Position numbers and translations under genes: made by a program
Shown here: positions 49,064 to 56,246 of the stretch, piece after piece
How the letters are laid out: each line of letters starts with the position of its first letter
Position numbering within the stretch: position 1 is the first letter of the stretch
Assembly: GCA_964400785.1 (NCBI GenBank)
Contig: CAYNWB010000007.1
Span: 1-64,000 of the forward strand
Length of the DNA: 64,000 nt
Reading direction: 5' to 3'
Source of the DNA: CAVQGZ01 sp964400785
GTDB taxonomy: Bacteria > Actinomycetota > Actinomycetes > Jiangellales > Jiangellaceae
Notes under the pieces: generated by a model
Told to the model about the DNA's origin: nothing
Database searches by the model: none
The model's input: the letters and a program-made list of their open reading frames with translations, nothing else

Positions 49064-50188
49064 GTGAGCACCACGACCCGACCCACCATGGACCACGTCG
49101 GCCGGCGCGACCGGCTCGTTGCGCTGCTGGCGGCGGGCGGTGTCGACGCACTGCTGGTCACGGTGCCGGTCAACGTCACCTACCTGACGGGTGTGGTGAG
49201 CAGCAACGCGGCGCTGCTGGTGGGTGCCGACGGAGAGGCGGTGCTGGCCACGGACGACCGCTACGCCGAGGCGGCCGCGGCGACGTGCCCGGACGTCGAG
49301 GTGGTGACGACGCGCGCGGTCGCGTCCACGCTGGCGGCGCGCGCCGCGCGGAGTGGCGAGCGGCTGGCGATCGAGCGCCACCACGTCACGCTGAGCGCGG
49401 GCGACGCCATTGCCGCGGCCATCGACGACGTCGGTGGGGCAGCCGTGCAGCTCGTCGACCTCGACCAGGCCGTCGAGGGCCTGCGGGCGGTCAAGCAGCC
49501 GGAAGAGGTGGACCTCGTGGCTGCGGCCTGCTCGATCTCGGTGCACGCACTGGCCGACGTGCTGCAGGGCGGTCTCGCCGGCCGGTCGGAACGCGAGATC
49601 GCGAGGGACGTCGAGTCGCGCATGCTGCGTGCCGGTGCGGATGCCCTGGCCTTCGAGACGATCGTGGCCTCCGGGCCGAACGGCTCGGTGCCGCACCACA
49701 GCCCGTCCGACCGCGTCGTGCAGCGCGGAGACCTCGTCACGATCGACTTCGGGGCGATGGTCGGCGGCTACCACGCCGACTGCACGCGCACCGTGCTCGT
49801 CGCGGGCCCGTCCGCGGACTGGCAGCAGCAGGTCTACCAGCTCGTGGCCGACGCGCAGCGAGCCGGCGTCGCGGCACTGGCCCCGGGACGGTCCACGGCC
49901 GAGATCGACGCGGCATCGCGCGAGGTGATCGTGGGCGGTGGGTACGGGGAGTTCTTCTCGCACGGGCTCGGCCATGGCGTCGGGCTGCAGATCCACGAGC
50001 CTCCGTGGCTGTCCAGCAGCGCCGGCCCGGCCGCTAGACTGCCTACCCGGACCACAGTCACCGTGGAACCGGGCATCTACCTGCCCGGCAAGGGCGGGGT
50101 CCGCATCGAGGACACCACGGACGTCGGTCCTGACGGCGTGCGCGTGCTCACGGACATGACCACCGACCTGATCACCGTTGACGACTGA
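49064..50188 (+). CDS. M24 family aminopeptidase P / Xaa-Pro peptidase
   Basis: A 374-residue pita-bread-fold metallopeptidase likely removing residues next to proline. The creatinase-like N-domain covers about 10-135. The five metal ligands are in DFGAMVGGYHADCTRT (two Asp), GLGHGVGLQIHEPP (His), and TVEPGIYLPGKGGVRIED (two Glu). The gene is the standard neighbour of efp. Start is uncertain: the GTG at 49064 is given, but the ATG at 49088 (MDHVGRRDRL) would fit relatives equally well; neither has a Shine-Dalgarno sequence. efp begins 9 bp after the stop. Confidence 0.92.
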   Translation: MSTTTRPTMDHVGRRDRLVALLAAGGVDALLVTVPVNVTYLTGVVSSNAALLVGADGEAVLATDDRYAEAAAATCPDVEVVTTRAVASTLAARAARSGERLAIERHHVTLSAGDAIAAAIDDVGGAAVQLVDLDQAVEGLRAVKQPEEVDLVAAACSISVHALADVLQGGLAGRSEREIARDVESRMLRAGADALAFETIVASGPNGSVPHHSPSDRVVQRGDLVTIDFGAMVGGYHADCTRTVLVAGPSADWQQQVYQLVADAQRAGVAALAPGRSTAEIDAASREVIVGGGYGEFFSHGLGHGVGLQIHEPPWLSSSAGPAARLPTRTTVTVEPGIYLPGKGGVRIEDTTDVGPDGVRVLTDMTTDLITVDD

Positions 50189-50197
50189 GGAAGACAG

Positions 50198-50755
50198 ATG
50201 GCGACGACGAACGACCTGAAGAACGGCCTGGTTCTCAACATCGACGGGCAGCTGTGGACCGTCGTCGAGTTCCAGCACGTCAAGCCGGGCAAGGGTGGGG
50301 CGTTCGTGCGCACCAAGCTCAAGAACGTGCTGTCGGGCAAGGTCGTCGACAAGACCTTCAACGCCGGGGTCAAGGTCGACACCGCGACCGTCGACAAGCG
50401 CGCGATGCAGTACCTGTACCGCGACGGCGACGACTTCGTGTTCATGGACATGCAGTCCTACGACCAGATCCACGTCCCTGCCGACACGGTGGGTGAGATG
50501 GCCGGCTTCATGCTCGAGAACCAGGAGGCCGTGGTCGGTCTGCACGAGGGCTCGCCGCTGTTCGTCGAGCTGCCCGCCTCGGTCGTGCTCGAGATCACCT
50601 ACACCGAGCCCGGCCTGCAGGGCGACCGGTCCACCGGCGGCACCAAGCCCGCCACGCTCGAGACCGGGCTGTCGGTGCAGGTGCCGCTGTTCATCACCAC
50701 GGGCGAGAAGGTCAAGGTCGACACCCGCGACGGGTCCTACCTCGGGCGCGCGTGA
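50198..50755 (+). CDS. efp: Elongation factor P
   Basis: A 185-residue three-domain (KOW and two OB) factor that relieves ribosome stalling at polyproline. The tip loop is VKPGKGGAFVRTKL, with Lys32 in the position modified in other bacteria. The C-terminal domain ends TGEKVKVDTRDGSYLGRA. GAGGAAGACAG precedes the ATG. The stop overlaps the nusB GTG. The Pro/Thr-rich linker of SecDF in this same window is a likely beneficiary. Confidence 0.97.
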   Translation: MATTNDLKNGLVLNIDGQLWTVVEFQHVKPGKGGAFVRTKLKNVLSGKVVDKTFNAGVKVDTATVDKRAMQYLYRDGDDFVFMDMQSYDQIHVPADTVGEMAGFMLENQEAVVGLHEGSPLFVELPASVVLEITYTEPGLQGDRSTGGTKPATLETGLSVQVPLFITTGEKVKVDTRDGSYLGRA

Positions 50756-51225
50756 GCGCCAGGACCAAGGCCCGCAAGCGCGCCCTCGACGTGCTCTTCG
50801 AGTGCGAGGCCCGTGGGTTGCCCCTCGGTGCGACGCTCGACCAACGACGTGCCGCTGCTGCCGCCGACCCGCGCGAGCCGGCGGTGACCCCGTACATGGT
50901 CGAGCTGGTGCTCGGTGTGGCCGAGCACCAGGCGCACATCGACACGGTGCTCGGCGCCGTCGCGAAGGACTGGGACCTCGACCGGATGCCCGCCGTGGAC
51001 CGCAACCTGCTACGGATCGGCGTCTACGAGGTGCTGTGGGGTGACGACGTCCCCGACGCCGTCGCGGTGAGCGAAGCAGTGAACCTGGCCACGGACCTGT
51101 CCACGGACGAGTCGCCCGCCTTCGTCAACGGGGTGCTCGCGCGCGTCGCCGCCGACAAGCAGATGCTGCGTCAGAACGGTGGGGGGTCACTGCCGGCCCC
51201 GGAGGAGACGAGCCCCGCCGAGTAG
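50752..51225 (+). CDS. nusB: Transcription antitermination factor NusB
   Basis: A 157-residue all-helical protein of the rRNA antitermination complex, binding boxA with NusE/S10. The start SARTKARKRALDVLFECEARG and the later WDLDRMPAVDRNLLRIGVYEVLW and AVSEAVNLATDLSTDESPAFVNGVLARV are family signatures. The GTG overlaps the efp stop. The last 55 bases overlap the convergent DUF222/HNH gene; the affected 18 residues are the unconserved tail QNGGGSLPAPEETSPAE. Confidence 0.96.
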   Translation: MSARTKARKRALDVLFECEARGLPLGATLDQRRAAAAADPREPAVTPYMVELVLGVAEHQAHIDTVLGAVAKDWDLDRMPAVDRNLLRIGVYEVLWGDDVPDAVAVSEAVNLATDLSTDESPAFVNGVLARVAADKQMLRQNGGGSLPAPEETSPAE

Positions 51226-52664
51226 TCGTAGGGATCGGTGGCGAGAGCTGCGCCGGTGGGGGTGGTCCAGGTGAGACGGCCGGTGTCGTCGAGGTGGACG
51301 TGCCAGTCGGGGGCGTGGGTCTTGAGGCGGTGGTGCCGACGGCACAGGCAGCAGGTGTTGGCTGCGGCGGTCGGCCCGTCGGGGTAGGGCTCGACGTGGT
51401 CGCAGTCGCAGGCACTGGCGCGGCGGGTGCAGCCCGGTGCCCGGCAGGTGACGTCGCGGGCCCGGACGAGACGGGCCATGGTCGGCGGGTGCGTGTACCC
51501 CGTCGCGGCCGGTAGGCCGGGCAGCCACCGCACCGGTAGACGGTCGCCCAGCAGGTCGCCCAGCAGGTCGCTCAGCCCGAGCAGGTGCCCGGTGTCGGGG
51601 TGGTAGACCAGGGCGCGGCACGACGTCGCGGCGGTGGCGAGGTCGCGCGCGGCCCACGCCGGCACCGGGCCGTAGCCGGGAACCTCGGCCGGGGCCGGCC
51701 CGCCGCGCAGGGTGTCAGCCGGGATCGTCACGTCCACGTGGACGCCCACCGCGCCGAGCCCGCGCACCAGCAGGTCGGCGTCACCGGCGTGGCCGTGCCG
51801 TGCCGGAACCCCGGTGACCATGGCCGTCACCAGGTCGGCGCGGCGCTGCTGCACCGTGCGCTCGTCGCCGACTCCGGTCGGGTCGGCCGCCAGCGCCGCC
51901 AGCACCGCGCGCACCGCCAGGGCGTCCGGCTCCGGTATCCGCGCCACGAGCGTGGCCAACCCGTCCGCGCCGGCCGGCGACACCCACACCCGACGGTCCC
52001 GAGCGTCACGCTCGGCAGCCTCGAGCCCCGCCTGTGAGCGGGCGAGCAGCAGCAGCCGCCTCATGCGGGCGTTGAGCTGACCCACCGTGCGAGGACGGTC
52101 GGTGAGCCAGGCGAGCGTCACCTGCTCGACTGTGTCGAGCCGTTCGGCGCTGAGGTAGGCAGCGAGGTCGTCGAGGTGCTCGAGCAGCTTCACGACCGTC
52201 CACGACTGCAGCAGACCGTCCTCGACCACCGCCTGCACGTGCCGGTAGCGGGCCAACCGCTCGGCGGTGTCCAGGCGGTTCTCGACCTGCCGCTCGGTCA
52301 CACCCAGGGCCTGCGCCACCTCGAGGCCCACCCAGCCATCGGGGTCGCAGCACGCGGACGTGCACGAGTCGGGGTCGTGCCCGTCCGGCGTGTGCTGCCG
52401 CTGCGTCGCCAGGCGTCGCTGCCGCAGCTCCAGCACGAGCCGCCCCTGCTCGGCCATCAGCTGGGTGACCAGCCCCTCGGCGTCAGCGAGGCGTGCCACC
52501 ACCTGCTCGTCGGTCAGGGGCGCCGCGCCGACGTCGTCGCCGAAGAGCCGGAGGAAGCGTCCCCACGGGTGTCGAGCGGCAGCCACGCGCGACTCGTCGA
52601 GGGCGATCTGCCACTGCTCGTCGGTCCAGTCATCGACCATCTCGGGCACACGAGTCGAACACAT
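51171..52664 (-). CDS. DUF222/13E12-type HNH endonuclease-domain protein
   Basis: A 497-residue protein with a long helical DUF222 region (about 30-330) and a C-terminal HNH domain. The HNH part reads CRAPGCTRRASACDCDHVEPYPDG then NTCCLCRRHHRLKTH, with zinc-type cysteines and the catalytic His pair intact. Such genes are multicopy in many actinobacteria (13E12 repeats of Mycobacterium), sometimes linked to mobile introns or nicking activity, but the role is unproven. The ATG at 52664 is chosen because TATTCT ends 6 bp upstream, and it lies inside a perfect LexA palindrome. A second ATG at 52640 is the alternative. The 3' end overlaps nusB by 55 bp. Confidence 0.88.
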   Translation of the reverse strand: MCSTRVPEMVDDWTDEQWQIALDESRVAAARHPWGRFLRLFGDDVGAAPLTDEQVVARLADAEGLVTQLMAEQGRLVLELRQRRLATQRQHTPDGHDPDSCTSACCDPDGWVGLEVAQALGVTERQVENRLDTAERLARYRHVQAVVEDGLLQSWTVVKLLEHLDDLAAYLSAERLDTVEQVTLAWLTDRPRTVGQLNARMRRLLLLARSQAGLEAAERDARDRRVWVSPAGADGLATLVARIPEPDALAVRAVLAALAADPTGVGDERTVQQRRADLVTAMVTGVPARHGHAGDADLLVRGLGAVGVHVDVTIPADTLRGGPAPAEVPGYGPVPAWAARDLATAATSCRALVYHPDTGHLLGLSDLLGDLLGDRLPVRWLPGLPAATGYTHPPTMARLVRARDVTCRAPGCTRRASACDCDHVEPYPDGPTAAANTCCLCRRHHRLKTHAPDWHVHLDDTGRLTWTTPTGAALATDPYDYSAGLVSSGAGSDPPPF

Positions 52665-52670
52665 GTTCGA
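52655..52670 (-). promoter_or_regulatory. Perfect LexA (SOS) box at the DUF222/HNH start codon
   Basis: TCGAACACATGTTCGA is a perfect TCGAAC-N4-GTTCGA palindrome. On the minus strand it contains the ATG at 52664 and directly abuts the -10 hexamer TATTCT (52671-52676), so LexA binding would block both transcription start and initiation site. Confidence 0.85.
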
Positions 52671-52676
52671 AGAATA
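52671..52676 (-). promoter_or_regulatory. Putative -10 of the DUF222/HNH gene
   Basis: TATTCT on the minus strand, immediately next to the LexA box and 6 bp before the ATG. Confidence 0.5.
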
Positions 52677-52770
52677 CCGGAGGAGGGGTGGCTTCACCAG
52701 CGGCCGGGGAGACCTGTGGACACCCGTTGCCCTGGCGTTTGGGCGCCTGCCGCGTGTCGGAGCGGCTCGC

Positions 52771-52776
52771 TACTGT
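52771..52776 (+). promoter_or_regulatory. Putative -10 of the transporter/PLP-lyase pair
   Basis: TACTGT ends 6 bp (CCGGGG) before the ATG at 52783, with no Shine-Dalgarno at useful distance: a leaderless-type start. Confidence 0.45.
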
Positions 52777-52782
52777 CCGGGG

Positions 52783-54126
52783 ATGGCTCTGAACCGGCTG
52801 CGTCGTGGCGAGGTGCTCGGCTACGCGATGGGCTCGGTGGGTACCGGCGCGTTCTCCACGGTGCCGGGCCTGCTGCTCGCGTACTACCTCACCGACTCCC
52901 TGGGGGTGGCTGCCGGGCTTGCCGCGCTCGTGGTCGCAGTGCCGAAGCTGTGGGACGTGCTCGTTCTGCCGGTCGTGGGCAGCCTGTCCGACAAGGCGAT
53001 GCTGCGCGTGGGCAGTCGACGACCGTTCCTGCTCGTCGGCGGCATCACGCTGCCGGTGTGCTTCGTCGCGATGTTCGCGGTGCCCGAGGGCACGTCACCC
53101 GGGGCTGCCGCAGCATGGGTGCTGGTGGCCTTCATGGCGGCAGCGACGGCGTTCGCCGTCTTCCAGGTGCCCTACATCGCGATGCCCGCCGAGATCACCG
53201 ACGATGTGGAGGAGCGCACGACGTTGATGTCGTGGCGGGTGGCCTTCCTGTCGATCGCCATCCTGCTCGCGGGCGCCGGGGCACCGCTGATCCGCGACGC
53301 CGTCGGCGGTTCGCTCGGCTACCTCGCCATGGCTGTGGCAGTGGCCTTGCTCATCGCGGTGGGCATGCTGGGCTGCTGGCATGCCCTGCGCACGACTCGT
53401 GCCTGGCAGGCGGCGGAGCAGACGACGCCGCTGGGCGAGTCGCTGCGGGTGGCGCTGCGCCACCGGCCGTTCGTCGTGCTGCTCGCAGCCTTCGTGCTGC
53501 AGGCGCTGGCCACCAGCTCGATGCTGGGCGCGGCGCAGTACGTCGCCACCTACCGCCTCGACGACCCCAGCGCCATCACGGTGCTGTTCCTCGCGCTCGT
53601 CGCTCCCGCGATCCTGGTGATGCCCGTGTGGACCCGGGTGTCGCACACCTGGGGCAAGCGCGCCGGCTTCACAGCCGCCTCGTGGACGTTCCTGGTCGGC
53701 ACGCTGGCCGTGCTGGCCGCGGAGAGCACCGGCTCGTTCGCCCTCGTGGCCCTGGCCGTCGCCATCTGCGGCGTGGGATACGCGGGCATGCAGATGTTCC
53801 CGCTGTCGATGCTGCCCGACACCATCGCTGCCGACACTGCGGCGTCGGGCCAGCGACGATCCGGGGTCTTCACGGGGCTGTGGACCGCGGGGGAGACGGC
53901 AGGGTTCGCCCTCGGACCGGCCCTCGTGCTCGCCGTCCTGTCCTTCGGCGGTTTCGTGTCGTCGCAGGCCGACCAGCAGGTCGACCAGCCCGACAGTGCC
54001 GTGACGGCCGTGCTGGTGGCGTTCACCCTGGTGCCCGCCGCCCTGCTGCTCATCAGCCTGCCCCTGGTGCGGGCCTACCGACTGCCGGAGATCCCGGCAC
54101 CGACCGAGGTGGAGGCCATCCGGTGA
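52783..54126 (+). CDS. MFS transporter, glycoside-pentoside-hexuronide (GPH) type
   Basis: A 447-residue, twelve-helix transporter. The N-terminal GYAMGSVGTGAFSTVPGLLLAYYLTD, the loop LSDKAMLRVGSRRPFLLVGG and the FQVPYIAMPAEITDDVEERTTLMSWR segment fit the MFS_2/GPH group, cation symporters for sugars and related compounds. A substrate cannot be assigned; note that this superfamily also includes lysolipid carriers. Its stop overlaps the GTG of a PLP-dependent lyase, so the two proteins are made together and may share a substrate pathway. Confidence 0.85.
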   Translation: MALNRLRRGEVLGYAMGSVGTGAFSTVPGLLLAYYLTDSLGVAAGLAALVVAVPKLWDVLVLPVVGSLSDKAMLRVGSRRPFLLVGGITLPVCFVAMFAVPEGTSPGAAAAWVLVAFMAAATAFAVFQVPYIAMPAEITDDVEERTTLMSWRVAFLSIAILLAGAGAPLIRDAVGGSLGYLAMAVAVALLIAVGMLGCWHALRTTRAWQAAEQTTPLGESLRVALRHRPFVVLLAAFVLQALATSSMLGAAQYVATYRLDDPSAITVLFLALVAPAILVMPVWTRVSHTWGKRAGFTAASWTFLVGTLAVLAAESTGSFALVALAVAICGVGYAGMQMFPLSMLPDTIAADTAASGQRRSGVFTGLWTAGETAGFALGPALVLAVLSFGGFVSSQADQQVDQPDSAVTAVLVAFTLVPAALLLISLPLVRAYRLPEIPAPTEVEAIR

Positions 54127-55604
54127 CCGACGCATCGCCCGCGATCCCCCCGCTGCCGCAGACGGGTCTGCCGATCGAGCAGATCCTCGAGGCGTTGCGC
54201 GCCTACCGCACCCGCGACCTGCCCGACAAGGGGGGCACGACGACGGCCTACGTCTACGACCCTGGCATCGACGAGCTCGACGAGCTCGGCGTGCGTGCCT
54301 ACGCCATCGCCCAGCCGGTCAACGGGCTCGACCCGACGGCGTTCCCGTCCTACGCAGCCGTGGAGAACGACATCGTCGGCGCCGCGCGGTTGCTGTTCCA
54401 CGGCGGGGTCGAGTCGGTCGTCGGGACGATGACCAGTGGCGGCACCGAGTCGATCGGGCTGGCGGTGCTCGGCGCCCGCGAACGGTGGCGGGCGGCGAGT
54501 GGCCAGCCCCACGGCCACCCCACGATGGTGCTGCCCTCGACGGCGCACCCGGCCTTCCTCAAGGCCGCCCACCTGTTCGACCTCGAGGTCGTCTCGGTGC
54601 CCGTCGACCGAGCCACCTACAAGGCCGACCCGGCCGCCATGGCAGCCGTCGTCGACGAGCGCACAGCCCTGGTCGTGGCGTCGGCGCCGTCGTACGCCCA
54701 CGGCGTGATCGACCCTGTCGAGCAGGTGGCGGCCATCGCGGCCGAGCATGACGTGCCGTGCCACGTCGACGCCTGCATCGGTTGGGTGGTGCCCTTCATC
54801 CGCGCCGACGAGGGCTTGGCGCCGATCGACTTCTCGATCCCGGGCGTCACCTCGATCTCGACCGACCTGCACAAGTACGGGTACACGCCCAAGGGGTGCT
54901 CGGTGCTGCTGCACCGCAGCGACGACCTGCGCCGCCACCACTACTTCGCCACGACGGCCTGGCCCGGGTACCCGGTGGTCAACCCGACGCTGCTGTCGAC
55001 GAGGCCGGGCGGCCCGCCGGCAGTCGCCTGGGCGATCCTGCACCGCATCGGGCTGCAGGGGTACCGCGACCTTGCTCTCGCGGCCCGTCGGGTCACGCTG
55101 GCGATGGCGGCGGGCGTCGACGAGATCCCCGGGCTGCGCACGGTGGCACCACCGGAGTCCACGCTGGTCGCGTTCGCCGACGACGGCGGTCCGGACGACC
55201 CGGACGTGCGCGTGGTGGCCGACGAGATGTCCCTGCGTGGATGGACGCTGGGAGCGCAACCGGCCCACGACGGGCCGGCGACGATCCACGTGTCGGTGTC
55301 GGCGGTGCTGGAGTCGAGGCTGGAGCAGTTTCTCGCCGACATGCGGGACTCGGCCCGAGCGGCACGGCAGCTGGGCCGTGCCGAGCCCGACCCCGCGCTC
55401 GTCGCTGCCGGCGCTGCCATCGACGTCGACACGCTCACTGCTGACGTGATGGCGGGGCTGCTGGCGATCGCCGGTCTCGACCAGCCCGGCGGTGGGCTGC
55501 CGGCCCGCATGGCACCGGTGAACGCGCTGCTCGACGCCGTTCCGCCGGCGCTGGTCGAGCGCCTGCTGATCGAGGTGATCCTGCGGGTGTACCGGCCGGC
55601 CTGA
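54123..55604 (+). CDS. PLP-dependent decarboxylase/lyase (sphingosine-1-phosphate lyase-like)
   Basis: A 493-residue fold-type I PLP enzyme of the group II decarboxylase/SPL family. Conserved parts include MTSGGTESI (cofactor phosphate contact), STAHPAFLKAAHLF, CHVDACIGWVVPF with the ring-binding Asp, and STDLHKYGYTPKG, whose Lys251 should bind PLP. The GYTPKG continuation is closer to sphingosine-1-phosphate lyases than to glutamate or aromatic decarboxylases. No membrane anchor is seen. The true substrate is unknown. The GTG overlaps the transporter stop; the final 100 residues form an unassigned helical tail. Confidence 0.83.
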   Translation: MTDASPAIPPLPQTGLPIEQILEALRAYRTRDLPDKGGTTTAYVYDPGIDELDELGVRAYAIAQPVNGLDPTAFPSYAAVENDIVGAARLLFHGGVESVVGTMTSGGTESIGLAVLGARERWRAASGQPHGHPTMVLPSTAHPAFLKAAHLFDLEVVSVPVDRATYKADPAAMAAVVDERTALVVASAPSYAHGVIDPVEQVAAIAAEHDVPCHVDACIGWVVPFIRADEGLAPIDFSIPGVTSISTDLHKYGYTPKGCSVLLHRSDDLRRHHYFATTAWPGYPVVNPTLLSTRPGGPPAVAWAILHRIGLQGYRDLALAARRVTLAMAAGVDEIPGLRTVAPPESTLVAFADDGGPDDPDVRVVADEMSLRGWTLGAQPAHDGPATIHVSVSAVLESRLEQFLADMRDSARAARQLGRAEPDPALVAAGAAIDVDTLTADVMAGLLAIAGLDQPGGGLPARMAPVNALLDAVPPALVERLLIEVILRVYRPA

Positions 55605-55621
55605 CGGTGGAGCCGACTTGG

Positions 55622-55627
55622 TAGCGT
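55622..55627 (+). promoter_or_regulatory. Possible -10 of the pyr operon
   Basis: TAGCGT lies 20 bp upstream of the PyrR hairpin and would give a leader of about 43 nt. A CTGACG at 55601-55606 is a poor -35 (15-bp spacer). Confidence 0.3.
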
Positions 55628-55646
55628 GACCGCACAGTCCTTTAAG

Positions 55647-55664
55647 CCCGTCCCGTGAGGCGGG
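55647..55664 (+). promoter_or_regulatory. PyrR-binding RNA hairpin in the pyr leader
   Basis: The RNA forms CCCG-U-CC, a loop with CGUGA, then GG-CGGG: a short stem with a bulged U and the UCC-N-GUGAGG type loop recognised by PyrR. The Shine-Dalgarno AAGGAGAG starts 2 bases after the stem. This layout fits translational repression by UMP-bound PyrR, as described in mycobacteria, not the terminator-based Bacillus scheme. Confidence 0.75.
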
Positions 55665-55676
55665 GAAGGAGAGCGT

Positions 55677-56246
55677 GTGACCCAGGCACCGCGTTCTGGT
55701 CAGGGTGACCCCCGGCCACGCGTGCTGATGTCGGCCGCCGACATCGCCCGCGCCGTGACCCGCATCGGCTACGAGATCCTCGAGCGCAACAGGGGTGCCG
55801 AGGGCGTGGTGCTGCTCGGCATCCCGCGGCGCGGCGTGCCGCTGGCCATGCGTCTCGCTGCGCAGATCCGCGCTGTGGAGACCGACGTCCCCGTCGGGTC
55901 GCTGGACGTCACCATGTACCGGGACGACCTGCGCCGGCGCCCGCCCCGAGCGCTGGAGCCCACCGACATCCCCCCGCAGGGCATCGACGGCCGCGTCGTC
56001 GTGCTCGTCGACGACGTCCTCTACTCCGGGCGCACCGTCCGGTCGGCCCTCACCGCGCTCGACGACCTCGGGCGGCCCAGTGCCGTCCAGCTGGCGGTGC
56101 TGGTCGACCGCGGTCACCGGGAGCTGCCGATCCGGCCCGACTTCATCGGCAAGAACGTGCCCACCAGCCGGGACGAGTCCGTCCGGGTGCGGCTGACCGA
56201 GACCGACGGTGAGGACGAGGTCGTCCTGCTGCACGGGGAGGCGTGA
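55677..56246 (+). CDS. pyrR: Bifunctional pyr operon regulator / uracil phosphoribosyltransferase PyrR
   Basis: A 189-residue phosphoribosyltransferase-fold RNA-binding repressor. The PRPP loop is VLVDDVLYSGRTV; GIPRRGVPLAMRL, the DVTMYRDDLRR stretch and PTSRDESVRVRLTETD are PyrR signatures. It binds the hairpin 12 bases upstream of its own start, so it is autoregulated. GTG start with AAGGAGAG at good spacing. The stop overlaps the pyrB start region (GTGATG). Confidence 0.95.
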   Translation: MTQAPRSGQGDPRPRVLMSAADIARAVTRIGYEILERNRGAEGVVLLGIPRRGVPLAMRLAAQIRAVETDVPVGSLDVTMYRDDLRRRPPRALEPTDIPPQGIDGRVVVLVDDVLYSGRTVRSALTALDDLGRPSAVQLAVLVDRGHRELPIRPDFIGKNVPTSRDESVRVRLTETDGEDEVVLLHGEA

